Shown in pieces: positions 25,895 to 33,558 of a stretch of 64,000 bases of DNA. Position 1 is the first letter of the stretch, and the number at the start of each line of letters is the position of its first letter. Below the pieces are notes generated by a model. It was not told where the DNA came from, ran no database searches, and was given only the letters and a program-made list of their open reading frames with translations. The DNA lies in NCBI GenBank assembly GCA_964505785.1, contig CAZDJZ010000002.1, positions 124,001-188,000 of the forward strand. Reading direction: 5' to 3'. The stretch comes from CAYRTV01 sp964505785. GTDB taxonomy: Bacteria; Acidobacteriota; Aminicenantia; Aminicenantales; Aminicenantaceae. The position numbers and the translations under genes are program-made.

Positions 25895-27571
25895 TCACTC
25901 TTTGCTCTTAATTTCTTTTACTTTCAGCTTAAATAAAATATGTCTTGCCTCATAAATAATCACAAACGCTAAGAGAATCAAAACAATGGTCACTCCGGCG
26001 AGAAGATAACTGTTATTAACAAAAAAATGATAACCCTGATAAACAAGGGCCCCGAGCGTAGTGATCAGCATAAAATAAGCCGGGTACAAAGTATATTTTG
26101 TAGGACGGTTACGGGATAATAGATAAGAAGATACTATAATAAGTGCCAGGGCGGCAACCAGTTGGTTGGAAGCGCCGAATACCGGCCAGATGGCTTTGTA
26201 GCTCTCGGTCCCTCCTAAAAAGGCTGCAAACACCAGAATAAATGCTGAAGAGGCCCACCTGTTATTGAATATTTTGGCCTTTTCTCCAAGAAGCTCTGAA
26301 AGAATAAAGCGGCTTAACCTGGTCCCGGTATCGAGAGATGTCAAAACAAACGCATTGAGCATGACCATCCCGAAAAACATTCCCATAACAAGCGTCAAAC
26401 CGGGAATGGATCCGATAAGAACGCCATACCCGGAAGCAAAGGCCTGGATCGGACCGCCGCCCTCCGGAGTCATCAGCGCCTGGAAATGGAAGGGATTGCC
26501 GGTATTGGTTCCAGACCAGTTCAGAGCACCGGCAGCAATAAAAATCACCAGTCCGGCCAGCGCAGCCTCGAGGATCATGCCTCCGTAACCGATTAGTTTT
26601 CCGGATTTTTCGTCGGGAAGCTGTTTTGCGGTTGTTCCGGCGGCGACAACAGAATGGAATCCTGAAATGGCTCCGCATGCGATAATAACAAACAGCATCG
26701 GCCAGAGGGGTCCCTCCTGGCTTCTGAAAGAGACAAAAGCTGGAGCGTTTAAATTAGGGTGAGTCAACACCAGGCCCAGGTAACCAAAACCCAGGCCTAA
26801 AAACAAAACCCATGTGCTGATATAATCCCGGGGCTGAAGAAGAAACCATACCGGCAAGGAAGAAGCAAAAAAACTGTAGATGAGAAGAATAAAGAACCAG
26901 AACAATTGGGATGACAATCCCAAAATAGTGGCCGGCAGGACAATGGGAAACAGTTCTCCTATGTAAATCAGCAGGAAAAGCACGAGAAGAACAAAACCTG
27001 TTGCGACCGGAGTATTTATACCCTTTCGATAAATCAGCCAGCCCAAAAGCATAGCGATAAAAATCAAGCCGAAAGTGGGAATAACAATTTCCGGCTGAGA
27101 GATGAAAGTTTGGGAGGCGACAACCGCAAACACAGCGATAACAAGACAAAGGGTCAGCCACAGGAAAACAGAAAAGATAATTTTAGTCAAAGGGCTGATG
27201 GTATTTCGTGAAATATTCGCCAGAGAGGTTCCCTTGTTATGGATGGATGTCATAAGAGAGGAATAATCATGGACTGCTCCCATGAAGACACTGCCGACAG
27301 CGATCCAGATCAATGCTCCCAGCCAACCAAAATAGAGGACCCCAAGCAAAGGACCCAGAATCGGGCCTGCGCCGGCAATGGATGAAAAATGGTGGCCGAA
27401 AAGCAGGGTTTTCTTGGCTGGAGAGTAATCAATGCCGTCGTTCAGCGTTCGGGCAGGAGTTCTCCTGGCATTGTCCACTCCTAATACTTTTTTTTCGATG
27501 AATCCGCCATAGATCCTATAGCCGGCGAACAGCCATACCAGCAGCACCGCTGCCAAGATTAAACTATTCAT
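25895..27571 (-). CDS. cstA: Carbon starvation protein A (peptide/pyruvate transporter)
   Basis: A 558-residue polytopic membrane protein of the CstA family. The hallmark N-terminal GHHFSSIAGAGPILGPLLGV (around residue 59) is intact, followed by VHDYSSLMTSIHNKG, and later SGFHSVVAAGTTAKQLPDE and LTSLDTGTRLSRF. Members import pyruvate or peptides, typically during carbon limitation. It is slightly shorter than E. coli CstA. ACAGGAAGTCAAAA precedes the ATG. It lies 39 bp after the second OPT transporter gene, so two putative peptide carriers share a transcript. A CATCCTGAGGAA piece of repeat family B lies just before its ribosome binding site. Confidence 0.94.
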   Translation of the reverse strand: MNSLILAAVLLVWLFAGYRIYGGFIEKKVLGVDNARRTPARTLNDGIDYSPAKKTLLFGHHFSSIAGAGPILGPLLGVLYFGWLGALIWIAVGSVFMGAVHDYSSLMTSIHNKGTSLANISRNTISPLTKIIFSVFLWLTLCLVIAVFAVVASQTFISQPEIVIPTFGLIFIAMLLGWLIYRKGINTPVATGFVLLVLFLLIYIGELFPIVLPATILGLSSQLFWFFILLIYSFFASSLPVWFLLQPRDYISTWVLFLGLGFGYLGLVLTHPNLNAPAFVSFRSQEGPLWPMLFVIIACGAISGFHSVVAAGTTAKQLPDEKSGKLIGYGGMILEAALAGLVIFIAAGALNWSGTNTGNPFHFQALMTPEGGGPIQAFASGYGVLIGSIPGLTLVMGMFFGMVMLNAFVLTSLDTGTRLSRFILSELLGEKAKIFNNRWASSAFILVFAAFLGGTESYKAIWPVFGASNQLVAALALIIVSSYLLSRNRPTKYTLYPAYFMLITTLGALVYQGYHFFVNNSYLLAGVTIVLILLAFVIIYEARHILFKLKVKEIKSKE

Positions 27572-27610
27572 TTTTGACTTCCTGTTATTCCTCAGGATGA
27601 TAGGCTTGTG

Positions 27611-29521
27611 TTACTTTCTTGACCTATTATACAGATAAGCACCAAGTCCGATAAAGACCGCTAAGGCGATAAATTGCCCCATTTCTCCCGGATAATGGAT
27701 CCCCAGGCCTTTAGGCTTGGCTTTAACGATAAACGCATACAAGGCGATAAGAACGCCGGCTATTCCTTCTCCGGCAATGAATCCGGAACTAAGAAGAATC
27801 CCTTTTTCCGAGCGGTTTTTTCTCTTGGCCTCATCTTTTCCCGCTTTATGTTCAACAAACTGTTTTAAAAGACCGCCGGCATAGATAGGCGTCATGGTGG
27901 ACAAAGGAAGATAAATACCGACAGCCAGGGGAAGAGAGGGAATCCGCAGCAGCTCGGCCACAATGGCAAAAGAACCACCAATAAAAACCAGCCCCCAAGG
28001 CAAATCGCCCCCCAGCACACCTTCAATAACGGTTTTCATGAGAACGGCCTGGGGTGCAGGAAGAGCTTCGGATCCGAAGGTGAAAGACTTCCCTAAAAGC
28101 CAGACTGCACCCGCTACGGCAAATGCGGAAGTTAAGACCCCTACCAATTCAGATGATTGCTGCTTTTTAGGTGTTGCACCCAGAATATAGCCGGCCTTCA
28201 AGTCTTGAGAAATATCTCCGGCAATGGAAGAACCCACACAGACGACTGTCCCGACTGTCAGGGCGGCTGCTTGTCCGAAGATATCGGTCCAGCCTAAGGC
28301 ATAGAACAGCAGGCTGGTACCCAACAAGGTGACAATGGTCATTCCGGATGTAGGATTTGAAGAGACACCTACCATCCCGACAATCCGGGAAGAGACCGTA
28401 ACGAAAATGAATGTAAAGAAGACAATACACAGGGCTGCAATCGCTCTTATCATTACAGAGGCATCCACGCCGATTAATTTTGGAGAAAAAATAATGACAG
28501 CAGCAATCAAAAGCACACCGATTCCGATAACAGTAAAAGAAAGATCAGTATCCGTTCGTTTTTTCTGCGGTTTTAAGATATCTTTTCCGGATGTAAGCTC
28601 TTTAATGCCCATTTTTAAGGATGAATACATAGTGGGAATGGATTTAAACACAGTGATAATTCCGGCGACAGCCACAGCTCCGGCCCCCACATAACGGATA
28701 TACCGGTTCCATATATCGTCCGGCGACATTTCGGCGATGGTCATGGCGGCTTCAGGAAAGAGGGGAGCTGTCAGATGTTCACCGAAATACGCGATGAGAG
28801 GGATAACACCCAGCCAGCTGAGAATACCACCGGCGACCATAATAGCCGCGATTCTAGGTCCTAATATGAAACCCACTCCCAGCAACGCAGGAGTCGGTTC
28901 CATGCCCAATTTTGCTTTTTTCAATACCGGTATTTTCAAGGCGATTTTTTCAGGCCAGAGATGAAGAAATCCAACTAATCCCTTAAGCAAAACCCCGATT
29001 CCTAACCCAAGAAAGACATTCTTTGCTTTGGCCCCGCCGGCGTCAGCCGCAATCAATACTTGAGATGCAGCTGTTCCTTCAGGATAGGGGAGGACATGAT
29101 GCTCTTTGACAATCAGGGCTTTCCGGAGAGGGATCATGAAAAGAACCCCAAGCAGACCGCCTAGTAAAGCCAGGGTTCCGATTTTCAGAATGTCAGGACT
29201 GAAACCCCACAGAAAAAGCGCAGGAATGGTGAAAATAATTCCTGAGGCGAGAGAGGAACTGGCTGACCCCGTGGTTTGGGCGATATTGCACTCCAAAATC
29301 GAACTTTTCCCTAATACTGGAGTGAGAACGCGCAAAACTGCCACGGATATAACAGCCAATGGAATCGCAGTCGAAATAGTCAATCCCACCCGCAGTCCCA
29401 GATAAGCATTGGCGGACCCAAAGACGGCTCCAAAAATAATCCCAAGTAAAACAGCTTTGATGCTGAAATCTTTGATTGAAGTTTGGTCTGGAATATAGCT
29501 TTTGAATTCATGCATATTCAT
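27611..29521 (-). CDS. OPT-family oligopeptide transporter (second copy)
   Basis: A 636-residue paralogue of the OPT transporter at 13.4-15.4 kb, with the same N-terminal pattern (DFSIKAVLLGIIFGAVFGSA, then NAYLGLRVGL), CNIAQTTGSASSSLASG, SSNPTSGMTIVTLLGTS and GEGIAGVLIA. About 14-16 transmembrane segments are expected. Two in-frame ATGs (MNMHEF) lie close to AAGGAAGG. The second, at 29515, has the better spacing. It heads an operon with cstA. The two OPT copies are far enough diverged that they probably differ in substrate. Confidence 0.92.
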   Translation of the reverse strand: MNMHEFKSYIPDQTSIKDFSIKAVLLGIIFGAVFGSANAYLGLRVGLTISTAIPLAVISVAVLRVLTPVLGKSSILECNIAQTTGSASSSLASGIIFTIPALFLWGFSPDILKIGTLALLGGLLGVLFMIPLRKALIVKEHHVLPYPEGTAASQVLIAADAGGAKAKNVFLGLGIGVLLKGLVGFLHLWPEKIALKIPVLKKAKLGMEPTPALLGVGFILGPRIAAIMVAGGILSWLGVIPLIAYFGEHLTAPLFPEAAMTIAEMSPDDIWNRYIRYVGAGAVAVAGIITVFKSIPTMYSSLKMGIKELTSGKDILKPQKKRTDTDLSFTVIGIGVLLIAAVIIFSPKLIGVDASVMIRAIAALCIVFFTFIFVTVSSRIVGMVGVSSNPTSGMTIVTLLGTSLLFYALGWTDIFGQAAALTVGTVVCVGSSIAGDISQDLKAGYILGATPKKQQSSELVGVLTSAFAVAGAVWLLGKSFTFGSEALPAPQAVLMKTVIEGVLGGDLPWGLVFIGGSFAIVAELLRIPSLPLAVGIYLPLSTMTPIYAGGLLKQFVEHKAGKDEAKRKNRSEKGILLSSGFIAGEGIAGVLIALYAFIVKAKPKGLGIHYPGEMGQFIALAVFIGLGAYLYNRSRK

Positions 29522-30407
29522 GCCTTCCTTTTCTTAACATGGCCTTTTAGTTCAAAAATGACAGCGCAGCTGTCACCCTTAGGTCTGCAAAGCAGGCCGT
29601 GAGGATCTTAAGCTGCTTCAAATATCTCAAAACTTATAACCCTATCATGACAATGGATTAGATCTGCATTCCGCCGCCACGTCTCTGTTCCCAGCGAAGA
29701 CTTCCGCTCACGATTCAGGTCTTAATCTCCCTCTTCTGCGGAGAGAGACCGGGCCGGCTTGAACATGGTCCTAATACATTGCAGCAGTTCTTTGTAAGAC
29801 TTTCATCGTTATTGACACGACAGTATCATGCCCTGCACCTTGCATCTGCGGCAAGCTCGGCCTGCGAATAATTCGGGTTAATCAAGTGTCATAGTTTCCT
29901 TTATATGGATAATGGAAGGGATGTCAAGAAATAATCAAAAAAATCTTCAATCCCGCCGTCATTCGCTGCCGCAGCGTGCTTTTGCGTCAATCCCGGTTTA
30001 GCGGCATCTGAATTTGCTTCCTTCTCCGTTCCGCGGTTTTCCCTGCCGTCCTGAAGAATGAAGCGGCCTGAGGATCCCAAGCACCAGGTCCGATTTGACA
30101 GCAGGATAAAGGGCCGGTTATAATTTCCTGCACTCTAACCTGGATTATTCACGGGCTGAGATGGCGGCAGATTTCGGCTTGCGGGGAGAAAGTCGTGGTA
30201 CTTCACTACGACGAGCTGCAAGCCGGAAGATGCGGTGAGATTCGGCCCGCTTGAAGGGGTGAAAAATTACGTTTATAATATACAGGGCAAGTGAAAAACT
30301 TTCAATTTGACCTTTCAATAAAAATCATGTTAACGGCTGATAAAAAAGAATTTTCAAAAACACCGCAATTTTTTTTGAAGAATTCAGGCTAAATAAACAA
30401 TAATTCA
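29522..30407. other. 886-bp gap made largely of repeats
   Basis: No gene is supported here. A family B copy with the palindrome TGACAGC-GCA-GCTGTCA (29559-29575) and the tail GGCCTTTTAGTTCAAAAATG lies at 29541-29620. A lone family A end (GAATAATTCGGGTTA) is at 29866-29880, another family B core (GCCGTCCTGAAGAATGAAGC) near 30044, and the largest family A copy fills 30136-30390. The 240 bp between 29620 and 29866 show nothing I can name. Confidence 0.6.
30136..30390. repeat. Family A dispersed repeat, longest copy with internal hairpin
   Basis: A 255-bp element with the left end TAACCTGGATTATTCACGGG and the right end GAAGAATTCAGGCTAA in inverted orientation. The right half carries the family core (AAAACTTTCAATTTGACC, TTTCAATAAAAATCATGTTA, ACGGCTGATAAAAAAGAAT, ACACCGCAAT). 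The left half adds a hairpin whose outer arms CGGCTTGC (30175-30182) and GCAAGCCG (30218-30225) pair perfectly, with an inner GTCGT/ACGAC pairing. It ends 17 bp before the first gene of the glycosyltransferase cluster. Confidence 0.7.
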
Positions 30408-30761
30408 ATGGACCAAAAACAAATACTTAAAAAGATCAATGATATTCACGAGGACCTCCGGAACGATCAATACCGTATTATCTCTGAGAAAATTCAGCGG
30501 CAGACTTTTCATCTCCATCGATCGAACCGGGGATTTTTAATGCGGAAAATCATCTATTTTTTTAGGCGCAAATTAAAAAATGAAGTCGAATTGATCTTGA
30601 AGCCGGTCTTGGACAAGCAAAAAGATATTGATATGCGGTTCCTGCATGAGATACAAAATTTAAAAAAACAGGTATACGAACAGGGACAATATATCAAAGG
30701 CAGACAGCATATTGAGGAAAAGAATACGTCAGATTCTACAGGGATTAAGCGGAAACGTTAG
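30408..30761 (+). CDS. Small basic coiled-coil protein of the glycosyltransferase cluster
   Basis: A 117-residue protein I do not recognise by family name. It is strongly basic, with a helical centre (RKIIYFFRRKLKNEVELIL, then KPVLDKQKDIDMRFLHEIQN) and a heptad-like C-terminal half. Pattern and position resemble the protein at 33019-33558: a basic amphipathic helix, a 'P-V-L-x-x-Q-x-x-x-[DN]' step, then a coiled coil. It has no signal peptide or membrane segment. The 3' end overlaps the next gene by 50 bp. The start ATG has no clear ribosome binding site. A scaffold or membrane-association partner for the glycosyltransferases is possible but unproven. Confidence 0.6.
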   Translation: MDQKQILKKINDIHEDLRNDQYRIISEKIQRQTFHLHRSNRGFLMRKIIYFFRRKLKNEVELILKPVLDKQKDIDMRFLHEIQNLKKQVYEQGQYIKGRQHIEEKNTSDSTGIKRKR

Positions 30762-31830
30762 AAAGAGACAAAACTACGGACCTGTTAAAACCATCGCCGT
30801 ATGTGCAGCCCAGGTTCCTTTTTTTTCTGGAGGAGCGGAAACGCACGTCCTTTCATTGATTGAACAATTGAAAATACGGGGATATGAAGTTGATCTGATC
30901 AATATTCCTTATAAATGGTATCCAAAAGAACAGTTGCTCAAAAGTATCCGGTTATGGCAGCTTCTGGACTTGAGTGAATCGAACGGAAAAAAAATTGATA
31001 TGGTCATTTCCACTAAATTCCCTTCTTATTTCATCCGTCACCGGAATAAAGTCCTTTGGCTGATTCACCAATACCGTCAGATGTATGACCTGCTGCATAC
31101 GCCTTATTCCGGCTTTAATTTAAACAGCAAATCAGATATGGTTTTTCGGGATAAACTGATTGAAATGGACAGCCGGGCTCTGCGTTCTTTTCCGCGGATC
31201 TATACCAATGCCGGGAATACTGCACGGCGGTTAAAGAAATTCAACTCGATAGAGGCTTCTCCTCTTTATCATCCTCCCAGGATGGCCGGACGATATTATT
31301 GTGATAATTACAGGGACTTTATTCTTTCCGTAGGGCGGTTGGATGAGCTTAAGCGAGTGGATTTATTCCTTCGAACACTGAGAGCGTGCAATCCCCGAAT
31401 AAAAGGGAAAATTGCGGGCGTCGGTCCTGATTCTGGCCGGTTAAAAAAAATGGCTTCGGATTGGGGCTTGGCCAGCCGGGTGGAATTCCTGGGATTTGTA
31501 CCCGATGAAGAACTGCTGAGATTGTATGCAAACTGCCGGATGGTGTATTTCGCTCCTATGGATGAGGATTACGGGTATATCACGCTGGAAGCGTTTTTAT
31601 CCAAAAAGCCGGTAGTGACCGCCTATGATTCCGGAGGTCCGTTGGAATTTGTCGAAGATGGAATCAACGGTCTGGTGCTTTCGAATTTAGAGGAAAAATC
31701 GATGGGAGACAGAGTGGACGCCCTTTTCTTTGATCCGGATAAATGCCGGAACTGGGGAGAAGCCGGTTTCCGGAAAGTCGAGGGTATCCATTGGGACCAT
31801 GTTATTGATGTGCTGATCAAGGGAAAATGA
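30712..31830 (+). CDS. Glycosyltransferase family 4
   Basis: A GT-B fold glycosyltransferase of about 370 residues. The N-terminal domain has the acceptor-side glycine loop FSGGAETHVLSLIEQLK near residue 33. The C-terminal domain has SVGRLDELKRVDLFL, AGVGPDSGRLKK and the E-x7-E region DEDYGYITLEAFLSKKPVV with PLEFVEDGINGLV. It would transfer a sugar from a nucleotide donor to a surface glycan. The start is uncertain: only a TTG at 30712, overlapping the previous gene by 50 bp, keeps the complete domain, and AAGG lies 12 bp before it. No ATG or GTG occurs between there and the first conserved strand (KTIAVCAAQVPFF). Confidence 0.88.
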   Translation: MRKRIRQILQGLSGNVRKRQNYGPVKTIAVCAAQVPFFSGGAETHVLSLIEQLKIRGYEVDLINIPYKWYPKEQLLKSIRLWQLLDLSESNGKKIDMVISTKFPSYFIRHRNKVLWLIHQYRQMYDLLHTPYSGFNLNSKSDMVFRDKLIEMDSRALRSFPRIYTNAGNTARRLKKFNSIEASPLYHPPRMAGRYYCDNYRDFILSVGRLDELKRVDLFLRTLRACNPRIKGKIAGVGPDSGRLKKMASDWGLASRVEFLGFVPDEELLRLYANCRMVYFAPMDEDYGYITLEAFLSKKPVVTAYDSGGPLEFVEDGINGLVLSNLEEKSMGDRVDALFFDPDKCRNWGEAGFRKVEGIHWDHVIDVLIKGK

Positions 31831-31831
31831 A

Positions 31832-33022
31832 ATGAAGATAGCGTTTTTTACTCCACTTAATCCAATGAAAACAGGAATCGCTGATTATTCTGAAGAAATG
31901 CTCCCGGCGCTGTCCAAGTATTTTGATTTGGATATTTATGTCGATAAGAAATCAAGACCGGAAAATAAAGAAATTATAAATAATTTCAATGTTATTCCTT
32001 ATAAAGAAAAATCCTTCAATCCGGGAAATTATGATGAAATCCTTTATCACATGGGAAATGATTATGCCGCCCATGCCTATATTTACAAAGCGCTGCTCAA
32101 TAATCCCGGGATTGTTGTCCTGCATGATTATGTACTCCAGGGTTTTTATGCCGAAAAATATGAGGCAGATGGTGACTTTGAGGCTTACCGAAGCCGTTTA
32201 ATCAAATATTACGGTGGGGATGGAAAAAAAATCGCTGACAGCATTGCCCGGCGTGAAGCCCATCCCATTTGGGAAAGCGAAGAATCATTGAATTACCCAC
32301 TTAATGAAGAGATCATCGCTCAGGCCGAAGGATTGATTGTTCATTCTGATTTCGTAAAAAACCGTATTGAAAAAAAAACCAGCCGCCCGGTCATGAAAAT
32401 TCCTCATCACGGTCATATTTTAAAGTCATTCGACCGGAATACAATACGGTCTGAATTAGGCATAGAACCGGAAGATATCTTGATTTCCTCTGCCGGATAT
32501 ATCAACAGGAATAAAAGATATACCCAAATACTAAACGCTCTGGGCAGGCTAAAAAATTTATCCTTTCTATTTGCTGTTGCCGGAAAAGACCGCGGCGGAA
32601 TTTTAGACAATTGTTCTTCCCGGGATTGTCCGCCGCTGCTCAAACTCGGCCATCTTGATCTTCCCAGGCTGGAAGAATTTATTTTTGCTTCAGATATCTG
32701 CATTAATTTGCGTTACCCGACGATGGGGGAGAGCTCCGGCGCACTGCTGCGAATGATGGGATACGGACGGCCTGTTTTGGTCACTGATTACGGATCGTAT
32801 GCGGAGTTTCCGGATTATACCGTAATTAAAATTACTCCGGGAATTGATGAAGAAGAATTGATAAAAAGGTTTGTCGAAGCTTTGGTTAAGGATAAAGATT
32901 TCAGGACATCTATTGGAAGGGAAGCCGCTCAATATGTCAAAAAAGAATGCTCGATAGACAAATGCGCCCGTGAATATGCCTCGTTTATTCAATTTATCCA
33001 TGCACAAGGAGGGGCGAAATGA
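31832..33022 (+). CDS. Glycosyltransferase family 4 (second)
   Basis: A 396-residue GT-B glycosyltransferase. The N-terminal KIAFFTPLNPMKTGIADYSE is typical of GT4 enzymes that open with 'PL-P-x-x-S/T-G-I-A-D-Y'. VLHDYVLQGF (~residue 93) and the C-terminal SAGYINRNKRYTQILNAL, GHLDLPRLEEFIFASDICI and MGESSGALLRMMGYGRPVLV segments complete the fold. It begins 1 bp after the stop codon of the preceding glycosyltransferase and overlaps the following gene by 4 bp (ATGA), so the cluster is translationally coupled. The sugar and acceptor are unknown. Confidence 0.9.
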   Translation: MKIAFFTPLNPMKTGIADYSEEMLPALSKYFDLDIYVDKKSRPENKEIINNFNVIPYKEKSFNPGNYDEILYHMGNDYAAHAYIYKALLNNPGIVVLHDYVLQGFYAEKYEADGDFEAYRSRLIKYYGGDGKKIADSIARREAHPIWESEESLNYPLNEEIIAQAEGLIVHSDFVKNRIEKKTSRPVMKIPHHGHILKSFDRNTIRSELGIEPEDILISSAGYINRNKRYTQILNALGRLKNLSFLFAVAGKDRGGILDNCSSRDCPPLLKLGHLDLPRLEEFIFASDICINLRYPTMGESSGALLRMMGYGRPVLVTDYGSYAEFPDYTVIKITPGIDEEELIKRFVEALVKDKDFRTSIGREAAQYVKKECSIDKCAREYASFIQFIHAQGGAK

Positions 33023-33558
33023 GTCAGGCAGTCGAGACATTAAAGGCCCGGCTGGGCCAAATGAAAAATGAACTTGAGGCTCAAAAGAAGGCTGCAGCTT
33101 CGGTGGAAGCCTTAGTAGGCCATTCTATCGAAAGGGAGGCTGGAATTTGGGAAATGGATTTTGATGATCTGGAAGGGGAAATGTGGGCCCGCTTTAAAAA
33201 CTTGGAATTTAATGCAGAATGCATGGAAAAAAAAGATCCGCCTGGACATAAGAGAAGGAAAGACCGTCTGATGGAATTTGTACGCACTGCATGGAGAAAT
33301 ATAAAAAATCCATTGGCCCGTCTGTATATGCAGAAATACTGGCGGTTCAACCTGGACCGCCAGAACCAGATTAATCGTGATTCCGTACCATACTATCTTG
33401 CCCAAGTTTTAACCCTCCAGAAAATAAAAGACCGGCTGAACCGGATTGAAGAACAGATTGAAAAAATCCAGATTGAGCAGCAGGCGGTTTATGAAGAATT
33501 CCTAGAAATTCGTTCACGGGAATCCAATCGAGAGAAAACAAATGAAAAAATTGGATAA
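33019..33558 (+). CDS. Coiled-coil protein between glycosyltransferases
   Basis: A 179-residue soluble protein with no named domain that I recognise. It has an N-terminal coiled coil (residues ~5-30), a basic middle (RTAWRNIKNPLARLYMQKYW, ~residues 93-112) followed by DRQNQINRDSVPYYLAQVL, and a C-terminal coiled coil (KIKDRLNRIEEQIEKIQIE). The middle step 'RQNQINRDxxxxLxxxL' is similar in plan to the small protein at 30408-30761 and to N-terminal regions I recall in front of some surface-glycan methyltransferases and glycosyltransferases. It overlaps the genes on both sides (4 bp and 17 bp), arguing for a role in the same complex. Confidence 0.62.
   Translation: MSQAVETLKARLGQMKNELEAQKKAAASVEALVGHSIEREAGIWEMDFDDLEGEMWARFKNLEFNAECMEKKDPPGHKRRKDRLMEFVRTAWRNIKNPLARLYMQKYWRFNLDRQNQINRDSVPYYLAQVLTLQKIKDRLNRIEEQIEKIQIEQQAVYEEFLEIRSRESNREKTNEKIG

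Noticed and set aside
1777..30390. Possibility that the repeats form a CRISPR array
   Set aside because: Copies are kilobases apart, of different length and in both orientations, with no regular spacing and no cas genes.
1777..30390. Possibility that family A copies are insertion sequences
   Set aside because: No copy has room for, or encodes, a transposase. They can only be non-autonomous or unrelated to transposition.
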